From Pseudomonas frederiksbergensis (lineage in GTDB: Bacteria > Pseudomonadota > Gammaproteobacteria > Pseudomonadales > Pseudomonadaceae): DNA of 64,000 bases. The stretch is from contig NZ_CP017886.1 in assembly GCF_001874645.1 (NCBI RefSeq), forward strand, positions 868,001 to 932,000, given 5' to 3'. Made by a program: the position numbers and the translations under genes. The notes beneath the pieces were generated by a model. The model did not search any database, had not been told where the DNA came from, and was given only the letters and a program-made list of their open reading frames with translations. Below are positions 29,067 to 38,185 of this stretch, piece after piece (positions within the stretch are counted from its first letter, which is position 1; every line of letters begins with the position of its first letter).

Positions 29067-29093
29067 GCCCGATGAAGATGTCGGGCTTTTTTT
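29067..29093 (+). terminator. Orphan plus-strand intrinsic terminator
   Basis: GCCCGA / TCGGGC stem with an eight-base loop and seven T's. Only the plus-strand direction has the T-run. Confidence 0.85.
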
Positions 29094-29106
29094 GCCTGTG
29101 TGCGTT

Positions 29107-29544
29107 TCAGGCAAATGCCTTCAGCACTGCATCGATCTCATTTAAAACACTGGCCTCGCCCCGCTCCCCCCAATACAAAGTGATCATTTGCTTGTCAGCC
29201 TCGATCTTGTAGACGTTGGCTGGCAACTTCCGGAAATGAATCAGCAACGACTCATCCTGACAAACTTCTCGCCATTGATTGACCCACACGCCGGGCGCAC
29301 TTTGCCAGTAAATCCAGCACGCCGGCTGATTGCCCCGCCGCGGACGATGATATTGCGCGCACGGGCTGGGCGGCTCTGGCTCCAGCCAATGTGGCCACTC
29401 CTGCGGCGCCAGCTGCATGGCCAGCCCCATACGTCGCGCCTCCATGCGCAACGCCATCTGCCCACCCTGCTTACGCGAAGGCCGCAGCCACGCCAACGGG
29501 CTCAGCACCACTGCGAGGATTGACACCACTATCCAGACCGTCAT
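29107..29544 (-). CDS. Hypothetical membrane-anchored protein (145 aa)
   Basis: It starts MTVWIVVSILAVVLSPLAWL, a single N-terminal membrane helix that then continues with basic residues (RPSRKQGG). The rest looks like a soluble domain with many Trp residues (WPHWLEP, CWIYWQSAPGVWVNQW) and ends VLNEIDAVLKAFA. No catalytic motif is visible. A protein of this layout lies next to uspA in other pseudomonads. Divergent from uspA, with 104 bp between starts. Function unknown. Confidence 0.75.
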   Translation of the reverse strand: MTVWIVVSILAVVLSPLAWLRPSRKQGGQMALRMEARRMGLAMQLAPQEWPHWLEPEPPSPCAQYHRPRRGNQPACWIYWQSAPGVWVNQWREVCQDESLLIHFRKLPANVYKIEADKQMITLYWGERGEASVLNEIDAVLKAFA

Positions 29545-29648
29545 ATCTGTACTCCCGATTCTTGATGGGCTGATTGATCCCTGTCGGGACCAATCTGCTT
29601 GAAACCAGCCATACTTACCGTTATCGCAATCCTCAGGAGGAGCACCTC

Positions 29649-30086
29649 ATGCCCTACCACCATATTCTGGTCGCCGTAGATCTAACCGAAGAGTGCGATC
29701 CTGTGATTCACCGCGCTCGAGAGTTATCGGTCGGCAGCGGTGCCAAATTGTCCCTGGTTCACATTGTCGAACCGATGGCCATGGCCTTTGGTGGTGACGT
29801 GCCGATGGACCTGTCGCAGTTGCAGCAACAGCAATTCGATCAGGCCAAGGAGCGCCTTGAGCGCCTGATCAACAAGTACCCTGAGCTCTCCAAGGAATAC
29901 AGCCACCTGACCTATGGCCAACCACGCCAGGAAATCCATCATATGGCCAAGGAACAGGAGTGCGACCTGATCGTCGTCGGCAGCCATGGCCGACACGGTC
30001 TCGCACTGCTGCTGGGCTCCACCGCCAATGACGTGCTGCATGGTGCGCCTTGCGATGTACTGGCGGTGCGCCTGATCAAAAGCTGA
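29649..30086 (+). CDS. Universal stress protein, UspA family
   Basis: A 145-residue single-domain protein. ATG 29649 (MPYHHILVAVDLTEECDPVI) is preceded by AGGAGG at the right distance; the in-frame ATG at 29574 has none. The ATP-binding pattern G-x2-G-x9-G-(S/T) is present (GSHGRHGLALLLGST). Members are induced in stationary phase, oxygen limitation or other stress. A shared terminator follows at 30110. Confidence 0.92.
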   Translation: MPYHHILVAVDLTEECDPVIHRARELSVGSGAKLSLVHIVEPMAMAFGGDVPMDLSQLQQQQFDQAKERLERLINKYPELSKEYSHLTYGQPRQEIHHMAKEQECDLIVVGSHGRHGLALLLGSTANDVLHGAPCDVLAVRLIKS

Positions 30087-30109
30087 CACCTCTGCTGACA
30101 CCTCCTACG

Positions 30110-30149
30110 AAAAGCCCGGCACTCACATCGGTGAGGCCGGGCTTTTTTT
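30110..30149. terminator. Bidirectional intrinsic terminator
   Basis: AAAAGCCCGGC..CTCAC / GTGAG-GCCGGGCTTTTTTT stem between uspA (plus) and the ABC-F gene (minus), with an A-run and a T-run on opposite sides. Confidence 0.88.
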
Positions 30150-30167
30150 ACATCAGCAACGGATCAA

Positions 30168-32084
30168 TCAGGCATCCAGCTCGGCCCAGCGCTCGACAAG
30201 TACATCGAGTTCCGCTTGCAACTGCTCAAGCTGCGCGATGACCTTGGCGGTTTCGGCAGCAGGACGCTGATAGAAACCCGCATCAGCCATGTCGGCTTGC
30301 ACAGCGGCGATCTGTTGTTCCTTGTTATCGATATCGCCCGGCAGCGCTTCCAGCTCACGCTGCAGCTTGTAGCTGAGCTTTTTCTTGGCCGCTGGCGCTT
30401 CTTGAGCAGCCACTGGCGCAGGTGCGGCGGTGACGACCGCAGAGTTCAGGTCGGCCTTGCCGGACTTACTCTCAGTCACGCCCAACAGGCGCGGCGAGCC
30501 GCCCTGACGCAGCCAGTCCTGATAACCACCGACGTATTCACGAACCTTGCCTTCACCTTCAAAGACCAGGGTGCTGGTGACCACGTTGTCGAGGAATGCC
30601 CGGTCGTGGCTGACCATCAGCACGGTGCCGTTGAAGGTCAGCAAGACCTCTTCCAGCAGTTCGAGGGTTTCCACGTCGAGGTCGTTGGTCGGTTCGTCGA
30701 GCACCAGCAGGTTAGCCGGCTTGCTGAACAACTTGGCCAGCAACAGACGCGCACGCTCACCACCCGACAACGCCTTGACCGGCGTGCGGGCACGCTGCGG
30801 ACTGAACAGGAAGTCGCCGAGGTAGCTCAATACGTGACGGCTCTGACCGTCGATATCGATAAAGTCGCGACCTTCGGCGACGTTGTCGATCACGGTCTTT
30901 TCCAGATCCAGTTGATGGCGCAGTTGGTCGAAATAGGCCACATCGATGCGAGTGCCCTCTTCGACTTTACCGCTGGTCGGCTGCAAACCGCTGAGCATCA
31001 GCTTCAGCAAGGTGGTTTTGCCGGTGCCGTTAGCGCCCAGCAGACCGATACGGTCGCCGCGCTGCAGGACCATGGAAAAATCCTTGATCAGGAACGGGCC
31101 ATCCGGGTGGGCGAAGCTGACGTTCTCGAGGACCATCACTTGCTTGCCGGACTTGTCAGCGGTATCCAGCTGAATGTTGGCTTTGCCGGTGCGCTCGCGA
31201 CGCTCGCTACGCTCGACGCGCAGGGCTTTCAGGGCACGTACGCGGCCTTCGTTACGGGTGCGGCGCGCCTTGATGCCTTGACGGATCCAGACTTCTTCCT
31301 GGGCCAGGCGCTTGTCAAACAAGGCGTTGGCCGTTTCTTCGGCCGCCAGGGTAGCTTCCTTGTGAACGAGGAAGCTGGCGTAGTCGCCGTTCCAGTCGAT
31401 CAGGCCGCCGCGATCCAGCTCCAGGATGCGGGTTGCCAGGTTTTGCAGGAAAGAACGGTCGTGCGTAATAAACAGCACGGCGCCCTGGAAATCCTTCAAG
31501 GCCTCTTCGAGCCAGGCAATCGCACCGATGTCCAGGTGGTTGGTCGGTTCGTCGAGCAGCAGCAGATCCGGTTCGGAAACCAGGGCCTGCGCCAGCAGGA
31601 CGCGACGACGCCAGCCGCCGGACAATTCGGCGAGGGTTTTATCAGCCGGCAGTTGCAGGCGACTCAGGGTGCTGTCGACCAATTGCTGCAAACGCCAGCC
31701 ATCGCGGGCTTCGAGGTCATGCTGAACGTGCATCAGTTTGTCCAGATCGGCGTCGGTAACGCAGTTCTGACTCAGGTGGTGGTACTGCGCGAGCAACTCG
31801 CCCACGCCGTCCAGACCTTCGGCAACCACGTCGAATACGGTCCGCTCGTCGGCCACCGGCAATTCTTGCGGCAATTCGCCGATCTTGAGGCCAGGCGCGC
31901 GCCAAACGGAGCCGTCATCGGGCTTCTGGTCACCCTTGACCAGCTTCATCATGCTGGATTTGCCAGTGCCGTTGCGGCCGATGATGCACACCCGCTCACC
32001 ACGGGCGATCTGCCAGGACACCTTGTCCAACAACGGCATAGCGCCGAAAGCAAGGGACACATCGCTGAATTTGAGCAGGGTCAT
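30168..32084 (-). CDS. ABC-F family ATPase (Uup-like)
   Basis: A 638-residue soluble protein with two ATPase cassettes and no membrane segment. ABC-F proteins act on ribosomes; Uup is linked to replication accuracy. ATG 32084 (MTLLKFSDVSLAFGAMPLLD) is the conserved start. Cassette 1: GRNGTGKSS, LSGGWRRR, LLLLDEPTNHLD. The inter-cassette linker contains EEVWIRQGIKARRTRNEGRV. Cassette 2: GANGTGKTT, LSGGERAR, LLVLDEPTNDLD. The C-terminal coiled coil (KKKLSYKLQRELEALPGDID onward) is the Uup feature. Converges on uspA. Confidence 0.92.
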   Translation of the reverse strand: MTLLKFSDVSLAFGAMPLLDKVSWQIARGERVCIIGRNGTGKSSMMKLVKGDQKPDDGSVWRAPGLKIGELPQELPVADERTVFDVVAEGLDGVGELLAQYHHLSQNCVTDADLDKLMHVQHDLEARDGWRLQQLVDSTLSRLQLPADKTLAELSGGWRRRVLLAQALVSEPDLLLLDEPTNHLDIGAIAWLEEALKDFQGAVLFITHDRSFLQNLATRILELDRGGLIDWNGDYASFLVHKEATLAAEETANALFDKRLAQEEVWIRQGIKARRTRNEGRVRALKALRVERSERRERTGKANIQLDTADKSGKQVMVLENVSFAHPDGPFLIKDFSMVLQRGDRIGLLGANGTGKTTLLKLMLSGLQPTSGKVEEGTRIDVAYFDQLRHQLDLEKTVIDNVAEGRDFIDIDGQSRHVLSYLGDFLFSPQRARTPVKALSGGERARLLLAKLFSKPANLLVLDEPTNDLDVETLELLEEVLLTFNGTVLMVSHDRAFLDNVVTSTLVFEGEGKVREYVGGYQDWLRQGGSPRLLGVTESKSGKADLNSAVVTAAPAPVAAQEAPAAKKKLSYKLQRELEALPGDIDNKEQQIAAVQADMADAGFYQRPAAETAKVIAQLEQLQAELDVLVERWAELDA

Positions 32085-32297
32085 GAGCTTCTCCAAAAAC
32101 CGGGCGCGCATTCTACCTGACTTGCGACGTCAGAAGGCTGGCATTTTCAATGTCGAAGTACTCTGCACAACAATTGTTGCGAACTTATGCCGACAAGCCG
32201 GCAAAGCTTTCACCGGTTGCGGGCAAAAGGCTAAGCTACAGACAATCAGTGCTGGCACCTGCTGGCACTTGTCATGATTTCTCTGCCCGGATGTCTC

Positions 32298-34226
32298 ATG
32301 CGCAGTCGCATTTTCAGCTTTTTATCGTGTTTGCTTCTTTCTGCCACTGCCGTTCAATCCGCCCAGGCGGTAGACCTGTTCACCCAACGCCAGTATTACG
32401 ATGAAGCCAAGCGCGCCCTGGCCAAGGGTGATACGGGCCCGTATTTTCGCTACAGCCAGGAGCTGAGCGATTATCCGCTGGAGCCTTACCTGGCCTATGA
32501 CGAGTTGACCGCCCGCCTGAAAACCGCGAGCAACGACGAAATCGAAAGATTCCTCGCCGAGCACGGCGACCTGCCGCAAGCCAACTGGATGAAGTTGCGC
32601 TGGTTGCGCTGGCTGGCTGATCGGGGTGACTGGTCGACCTTCGTCAAGTACTACGACCCCAAGCTTAATTTCACTGAACTGGACTGCCTCAATGCGCAGT
32701 ACCAGATCGGTCACAACCTCAAGTCCGAAGGCTACGCCAACGCTGAAAAGCTCTGGCTGACCGGCAAATCCCAGCCTGAAGCCTGCGATTCGCTGTTTGC
32801 GCAATGGGCCGCCGAAGGTCAGCTGACCGAACAGAAACGCTGGGAGCGCGTCAAACTGGCCGCCCAAGCACGCAACTATGCGCTGGCCAACAGCCTGATC
32901 AACAACATGACCACCCTGGCACCGCGTGGGCGCTTATTGGTTGATGTCGCGCAAAGACCTGAAATGCTCGACCAGCCTTCGCGCTTCACACCCGCCGATG
33001 AAGCCATGTCCGACATTGTCAGCCTTGGCCTGCGCCGCTTCGCGCGCCAGGATCCGGACCGGGCGATGGACCTGCTCGACAGTTATGCCACCAGCATGCA
33101 TTTCTCGCGTGACGAAAAGGTCGCCATCGCGCGTGAAATCGGCCTGACCCTGGCCCGGCGTTTCGACAGCCGCGCCCTCGATGTGATGAGCAAATACGAC
33201 CCGGAGCTGCGCGACAATACCGTGTCCGAATGGCGTTTGCGCTTGCTGCTGCGCCTGGCGCGCTGGGATGATGCCTATCAGTTGACCCGCCGCTTGCCGC
33301 AGGATCTGGCCACCACCAACCGCTGGCGCTACTGGCAGGCCCGCAGCCTGGAACTGGCCCAGCCGCAGAACCCGGAAGCGCAAACCCTGTACAAGAGCCT
33401 CGCCCGTGAGCGTGACTTCTATGGGTTCCTTGCCGCTGATCGCTCGCAATCGCCTTATTCACTGGTCAACAAACCACTGGTATTGAGTCAGGCGCTGATC
33501 AACAAAGTCCGCAATACACCGGGCGTACGTCGGGCCCTGGAGCTGCATGCTCGCGGGCAGGTCGTCGACGGGCGCCGCGAGTGGTACTACGTCAGCCGCC
33601 ACTTCAGTCGTGACGAAATGGTTGCCCAGGCGAAACTGGCCTACGATCTGAAGTGGTATTTCCCGGCGATCCGCACCATCAGTCAGGCGCAATACTGGGA
33701 CGACCTGGACATTCGCTTCCCGATGGCTCACCGCGAAACCCTGGTACGCGAAGCCAAGGTCCGCGGCCTGCATTCGAGCTGGGTATTTGCCATTACCCGT
33801 CAGGAAAGTGCCTTCATGGACGACGCGCGCTCCGGCGTCGGCGCCAGCGGCCTGATGCAGTTGATGCCCGGCACCGCCAAGGAAACCGCGCGCAAGTTCA
33901 GCATTCCCCTGGCCTCGCCGCAGCAAGTGCTGGACCCGGACAAAAACATCCAGCTCGGCGCTGCCTACCTGAGTCAGGTCCACAGCCAGTTCAACGGCAA
34001 CCGGGTCCTCGCCACCGCCGCCTACAACGCCGGTCCCGCCCGTGTTCGCCAGTGGCTAAGCGGTGCCAACCATCTGAGCTTCGATGTCTGGGTGGAAAGC
34101 ATCCCGTTCGATGAAACCCGCCAGTACGTACAGAACGTGCTCTCTTACTCGGTGATCTACGGCCAGAAGCTCAACTCACCGCAGCCGCTGGTGGATTGGC
34201 ATGAGCGGTATTTCGACGATTTTTAA
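32298..34226 (+). CDS. slt: Soluble lytic murein transglycosylase
   Basis: A 642-residue periplasmic enzyme that cleaves peptidoglycan glycan strands, forming anhydromuramyl ends. ATG 32298 starts a clear signal peptide (MRSRIFSFLSCLLLSATAVQ) cut after AQA; an ATG at 32274 is also in frame but adds eight odd residues. Residues about 25-470 form the alpha-helical ring of Slt70. The catalytic domain follows: WVFAITRQESAF with catalytic Glu503, then SGLMQLMPGTAKETA and ATAAYNAGPARVRQW. Its products feed the NagZ pathway, but nagZ lies 14 kb away. Confidence 0.94.
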   Translation: MRSRIFSFLSCLLLSATAVQSAQAVDLFTQRQYYDEAKRALAKGDTGPYFRYSQELSDYPLEPYLAYDELTARLKTASNDEIERFLAEHGDLPQANWMKLRWLRWLADRGDWSTFVKYYDPKLNFTELDCLNAQYQIGHNLKSEGYANAEKLWLTGKSQPEACDSLFAQWAAEGQLTEQKRWERVKLAAQARNYALANSLINNMTTLAPRGRLLVDVAQRPEMLDQPSRFTPADEAMSDIVSLGLRRFARQDPDRAMDLLDSYATSMHFSRDEKVAIAREIGLTLARRFDSRALDVMSKYDPELRDNTVSEWRLRLLLRLARWDDAYQLTRRLPQDLATTNRWRYWQARSLELAQPQNPEAQTLYKSLARERDFYGFLAADRSQSPYSLVNKPLVLSQALINKVRNTPGVRRALELHARGQVVDGRREWYYVSRHFSRDEMVAQAKLAYDLKWYFPAIRTISQAQYWDDLDIRFPMAHRETLVREAKVRGLHSSWVFAITRQESAFMDDARSGVGASGLMQLMPGTAKETARKFSIPLASPQQVLDPDKNIQLGAAYLSQVHSQFNGNRVLATAAYNAGPARVRQWLSGANHLSFDVWVESIPFDETRQYVQNVLSYSVIYGQKLNSPQPLVDWHERYFDDF

Positions 34227-34242
34227 CCGGTAATGCCGGCTA

Positions 34243-34325
34243 TGTAGGAGCTGGCGTAGCCTGCGATCTTTTGATCTTGCTTTGAGGCGCCAGAACAAAG
34301 ATCGCAGCCTTCGGCAGCTCCTACA
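34243..34325. repeat. REP-like palindromic doublet C
   Basis: Inward-facing TGTAGGAGCTGGCGTAGCC ... GCCTTCGGCAGCTCCTACA. The right end overlaps the stop codon (TAG on the minus strand) of the ABC transporter gene. Confidence 0.85.
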
Positions 34326-36111
34326 ATTTGCCAAAATCGCCGTCTTCGGCAGCGCCTACAAACTGCAATGCAGCCAGCCGCGCATACAGCGCATTGCTGG
34401 CGATCAACTCGTGGTGCGTACCCACTGCTACCAGTTTTCCCTGGTCCATTACCGCAATTCGGTCGGCGTTCTTTACCGTGGCCAGGCGATGGGCGATGAC
34501 CAGTGTGGTGCGGTTTTTCATCAGGCTGGGCAACGCTTGCTGGATCAGGTATTCGCTTTGCGCATCGAGGGCGCTGGTGGCTTCGTCCAGCAGCAGGATC
34601 GGCGCATCTACCAATAACGCTCGGGCGATAGCCAGGCGCTGACGCTGACCACCGGAGAGACCGAGGCCGCCGTCGCCCAGATGCGTCTGATAGCCATCAG
34701 GCATTTTTTCGATGAAGTCGTGGGCGTAGGCAATCTTTGCTGCTTCCTGGACCTGGGCCAGGGTCGCCGAGGGTTTGCCATAGCGGATGTTCTCTTCGAT
34801 GCTGCCGAAGAACAGCGCCGGGTTTTGCGACACCAGCGCGAAACAACGGCGCAAATCCATAGGATCAAGTTGGGTCAGCGGCACACCATCGAGCAGGATG
34901 CGGCCCGCAATCGGATCGTAGAAACGCAGCAGCAGGTCATAAACCGTCGACTTGCCGGCACCCGAAGGTCCGACCAGCGCGAGGGTTTCGCCGGCCTTGA
35001 TCGCCAGACTCAAACCATCGATAGCGTAGTTTTCGGGCCGTGACGGGTAGAAAAAACGCAGATCTTCGAGCAGCAAATCACCGCGCACTCGATCAGGCAA
35101 TGTCACCTGCCCCGAGAGCGGTGGCTGGATGATGTTTTCCGAACGCAGCAACTCGGCAATTCGCTCAGCCGCACCGGCCGCCCGCTGCAACTCGCCAATC
35201 ACTTCGCTCAAGGTGCCAAAGGCACTGCCGACGATCAGGCTGTAGAACACGAAAGCCGCCAGCTCACCCGCGGAAATGCGCCCGGCCATCACGTCCATGC
35301 CGCCGACCCACAGCATCACCGCGACGGCCCCCAGCACCAGCATGATCACCAGGGTAATCAGCCAGGCGCGCTGGACGATACGTTTGCGTGCGGTATCGAA
35401 AGCCTCTTCCACGGTGACCGCGAAGCGTTGTTCGTCCTGCACCTGATGGTTGTAGGCCTGCACGGTTTTGATCTGGCCAAGGGACTCCGACACATAGCTG
35501 CCGATGTCGGCAATGCGATCCTGACTCAAACGCGAGAGGCGGCGCACCCGGCGACCGAAGATCAGAATCGGCGCGATTACCAACGGCAGCGCCACCACCA
35601 CAATGCTGGTGAGCTTGGGATTGGTGATAAACAGCAACACGATCCCGCCGATGACCATCAGCAGATTACGCAGGAACAGCGACAGCGATGAGCCGATTAC
35701 CGATTGCAGCAGCGTGGTATCAGCCGTCAGACGCGACTGGATCTCCGAGCTGCGGTTGTTCTCGTAGAACCCCGGGTGCAGGTAAATCAAGTGATTGAAC
35801 ACGTGTTGACGGATATCGGCCACGCAGCGCTCACCGATCCACGACACCAGGTAAAAACGCATAAAAGTGCCGATCGCAAGCCCCAACACCAGCAACATGA
35901 ACAAACCTATGGAGTGGTTGAGCAACTGCGGTGACTGGGTCATGAAGCCCTGGTCCACCAACAGGCGAATGCCCTGCCCCATGGACAAGGTAATGCCGGC
36001 AGTGACGATCAGCGCCAGCAAGGCACCGAGCGCCTGCCAACGATAAGGTGCAACAAAACGACTGGCCAGACGAATGGCGCGGCGGTGACGGGCAGACAGC
36101 ATCAGGATCAT
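34321..36111 (-). CDS. ABC transporter, fused permease and ATPase (MsbA-like exporter)
   Basis: About 596 residues: six membrane helices (residues ~20-300), then one ATPase domain. The ATPase motifs are LVGPSGAGKSTVYDLLLRFY (Walker A), LGLSGGQRQRLAIARALL (signature) and ILLLDEATSALD (Walker B), with HRLATVKNADRI near the end. Such half-transporters dimerise and export lipids or drugs; the substrate is unknown. The start is unsure: a TTG at 36123 and ATGs at 36111 and 36102 are all in frame; I use 36111. Its TAG stop is made by the first bases of repeat C, so the last residues (GDFGKL) may depend on repeat insertion. Confidence 0.88.
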   Translation of the reverse strand: MILMLSARHRRAIRLASRFVAPYRWQALGALLALIVTAGITLSMGQGIRLLVDQGFMTQSPQLLNHSIGLFMLLVLGLAIGTFMRFYLVSWIGERCVADIRQHVFNHLIYLHPGFYENNRSSEIQSRLTADTTLLQSVIGSSLSLFLRNLLMVIGGIVLLFITNPKLTSIVVVALPLVIAPILIFGRRVRRLSRLSQDRIADIGSYVSESLGQIKTVQAYNHQVQDEQRFAVTVEEAFDTARKRIVQRAWLITLVIMLVLGAVAVMLWVGGMDVMAGRISAGELAAFVFYSLIVGSAFGTLSEVIGELQRAAGAAERIAELLRSENIIQPPLSGQVTLPDRVRGDLLLEDLRFFYPSRPENYAIDGLSLAIKAGETLALVGPSGAGKSTVYDLLLRFYDPIAGRILLDGVPLTQLDPMDLRRCFALVSQNPALFFGSIEENIRYGKPSATLAQVQEAAKIAYAHDFIEKMPDGYQTHLGDGGLGLSGGQRQRLAIARALLVDAPILLLDEATSALDAQSEYLIQQALPSLMKNRTTLVIAHRLATVKNADRIAVMDQGKLVAVGTHHELIASNALYARLAALQFVGAAEDGDFGKL

Positions 36112-36369
36112 CCGAAAGCGCAAACTGAAAAGATCAACCCGGCCAAGCCTACACCGGTCAATCCGCCGGAACGCTGTAAATCACAATGAGTCAGGTTAAA
36201 TATGACCGCTGACAATAGAGCCTAGATGTTATCGGTCTAAAGTCCGGCTAGAAGTCCGAGGTTATTTCTGGTGGACTGGTACTGCCGCCTTGTCCCCTGT
36301 AGGGAGTTGTCACAGTTTGGTCATTGGGTGGTTCTACAGTAAACGCACAACCTGATGAGGAGACAGGCC

Positions 36370-36549
36370 ATGTCCTTGCAACACAGCAGCGATGACAAAG
36401 TTCAGGTGATTCGCACCCAGCCACACCAGTCTCTGGGGTGCGCCATTATTGACGCCCAAGGGCGCGAAGTGCCGATCACTGAAGATATGATCCAGAGTGC
36501 GTGCCGCGAACTGGAACAACGGTTGGTCAAGCCTGCCAAGCAAGATTGA
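36370..36549 (+). CDS. PA1571-family small protein (59 aa)
   Basis: It opens MSLQHSSDDKVQVIRTQPHQ and contains LGCAIIDAQGREVPITEDMI, ending LVKPAKQD. ATG 36370 has GAGGAG nine bases upstream; the upstream ATG at 36355 lies before that site. I recognise it as a short protein conserved among Pseudomonas and of unknown function. It has its own terminator, so it is a single-gene transcript. Confidence 0.85.
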   Translation: MSLQHSSDDKVQVIRTQPHQSLGCAIIDAQGREVPITEDMIQSACRELEQRLVKPAKQD

Positions 36550-36570
36550 TACATAGCCTTACGTCTTCCG

Positions 36571-36596
36571 ACCCGGCCCTGATGGCCGGGTTTTTT
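36571..36596 (+). terminator. Intrinsic terminator after the 59-aa gene
   Basis: ACCCGGCC-CTGAT-GGCCGGG stem followed by TTTTTT. Confidence 0.88.
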
Positions 36597-36630
36597 ATGG
36601 TCGTTTGCGTTGTGGGACATCTCCGCTCTT

Positions 36631-36749
36631 TGTAGGAGCTGCCGCAGGCTGCGATCTTTTAGCGACTACCCGGATACCGATAAGTCAGAGGCGAAGATCA
36701 CAATCAAAAGATCGTCCGAACGCGGCCCGAACCTGCGGCAGCTCCTACA
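36631..36749. repeat. REP-like palindromic doublet D
   Basis: Inward-facing TGTAGGAGCTGCCGCAGGC ... CCTGCGGCAGCTCCTACA, with the variant arm GATCGTCCGAACGCGGCC also seen in A and B. It lies between the 59-aa gene and pdxB, which converge. Confidence 0.85.
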
Positions 36750-36768
36750 TGGGTTCATGTCAGTAGTT

Positions 36769-37911
36769 TCAGATCGCTACAGCCCCAAGCGCCACCACCA
36801 TTTGCCGCAATGCCGGCGACTCACCGTCAATGCGCACCTTTAACCCATCAATCTCTCGACGCTCCGGGTAATGCTTGCGCAACAGGTCAAACGCCGTACG
36901 CTGCTCGGCACCGCTGACCACCAGGCTGCGGCGGAAATCCGCGTCATCGCGGCGCGGGTCATACACCCCACGGCAGACCGTCGCCAGCGCCCAGGCCGGA
37001 TCACAACCGGCGTTCAAGTGGACTTGCGCCAACCACGGTGCCGGCAACAACTCATCAAGGGAAACCTGGGCCGGTTGCCCGAGGAACTGGCAAAACGCTT
37101 GATAGATCTGTGCAGTCCCGCGCTGCTTGCCGTCGAGGCTGTAACCGGCGATATGCGGGGTGGCGATCACACACAGCTCGGCCAACCCGATATCGACACT
37201 CGGCTCGCCTTCCCACACATCCAGCACCGCTTGCAGGTCTTCGCGCTCGAGCAGCACCTCACGTAGCGCGGCGTTGTCCACCACCGGACCACGGCTGGCG
37301 TTGATCAACCAGGCGCCAGGCTTGAGCTGGTTCAAACGGTTTTCGTCAAACAGGTGCCAGGTCGGCTGCTCAGCGCTTTTGCTCAACGGAGTGTGCAAAC
37401 TGATCACGTCGCATTGCCCGATGATCTGCTCCAGACTGACGAACTCGCCGCCTTCGGCCGCCTGACGCGGTGGATCGCACACCAGCACCTTCCAGCCCAG
37501 ACCTTGCAGAACCCTGACCAGTCGACCGCCGACTTCACCGGCACCGACCACCCCGTAAGTGCGCTCGGCCAGATCGACGCCTTCGATTTCGGCCAGGGTC
37601 AGCAGGCTGCCCAGCACGTAGTCGACCACGCCCCGGGCATTACAACCCGGCGCACTGGACCAGGTGATGCCGGCCTGCTGAAAGTAGTCCAGATCCAGGT
37701 GATCCGTACCAATGGTGCAGGTGCCGACAAACCGCACCTTGCTGCCTTCCAGCAAGTCGCGGTCGACGCTGGTCACCGAACGCACCAGCAGCACATCGGC
37801 CGCCTCGACAGTGGCGCGGTCGATGGCGCGTCCCGGTACGCGGCGGATTTCACCGAAACCTTCAAAGAACGCATCGAGCAGCGGGATATTTTCGTCGGCA
37901 ACAATCAGCAT
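36769..37911 (-). CDS. pdxB: Erythronate-4-phosphate dehydrogenase
   Basis: A 380-residue cytoplasmic enzyme of pyridoxal phosphate synthesis that oxidises 4-phosphoerythronate with NAD. ATG 37911 ([20 protein letters not shown]) has AAGGAG seven bases upstream and gives the exact family length; the longer frame adds unrelated residues. Motifs: [18 protein letters not shown]-binding [16 protein letters not shown], active-site [10 protein letters not shown] (Arg), LDVWEGEP (Glu) and TPHIAGYS (His). The C-terminal dimerisation domain follows. Transcribed away from REP-like copy E, alone. Confidence 0.96.
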   Translation of the reverse strand: MLIVADENIPLLDAFFEGFGEIRRVPGRAIDRATVEAADVLLVRSVTSVDRDLLEGSKVRFVGTCTIGTDHLDLDYFQQAGITWSSAPGCNARGVVDYVLGSLLTLAEIEGVDLAERTYGVVGAGEVGGRLVRVLQGLGWKVLVCDPPRQAAEGGEFVSLEQIIGQCDVISLHTPLSKSAEQPTWHLFDENRLNQLKPGAWLINASRGPVVDNAALREVLLEREDLQAVLDVWEGEPSVDIGLAELCVIATPHIAGYSLDGKQRGTAQIYQAFCQFLGQPAQVSLDELLPAPWLAQVHLNAGCDPAWALATVCRGVYDPRRDDADFRRSLVVSGAEQRTAFDLLRKHYPERREIDGLKVRIDGESPALRQMVVALGAVAI

Positions 37912-37952
37912 GGCAGGCTCCTTTGGCGGATCGGCAGTGTAGCGCACATCGT

Positions 37953-38068
37953 TGTAGGAGCTGCCGCAGGCTGCGATCTCTTGATCTTCGATTTTTCTTG
38001 AGCGTTGCTGCCCTTCAGGACCATCGGAAAGCAACATCAAGAGATCGCAGCCTGCGGCAGCTCCTACG
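37953..38068. repeat. REP-like palindromic doublet E
   Basis: Inward-facing TGTAGGAGCTGCCGCAGGC ... CTGCGGCAGCTCCTAC in the divergent gap between pdxB and norM, so both promoters must work around or within it. Confidence 0.85.
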
Positions 38069-38185
38069 GCGGGCACATGTGAAGGTGCGTGCTTTACAAA
38101 TCCACAACACTGGAGTTTTCCTGACTGCGACGTCAACGCGTAGAATGCGCCGCCCCAAGCATCAACCCCTCTGGACGCTTCACCT

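Larger units (their letters stand above)
28960..29093 (+). ncRNA. Candidate small RNA with intrinsic terminator
   Basis: A strong plus-strand terminator (29067-29093) ends this stretch, yet the genes on both sides run on the minus strand and no plus-strand gene lies upstream. An independent plus-strand transcript is the simplest explanation. The 5' end shown is a guess, because no clear sigma-70 promoter is visible. The stretch has several short self-complementary blocks (GGCGAACGCC at 28984-28993; GGCCTGCCTGGCC at 29047-29059). A 15-codon frame lies within it (28982-29029). I do not recognise a known Pseudomonas RNA. Confidence 0.5.

Noticed and set aside
30216..32120. 634-codon plus-strand frame opposite the ABC-F gene
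   Set aside because: Antisense shadow; the minus strand carries both ATPase cassettes.
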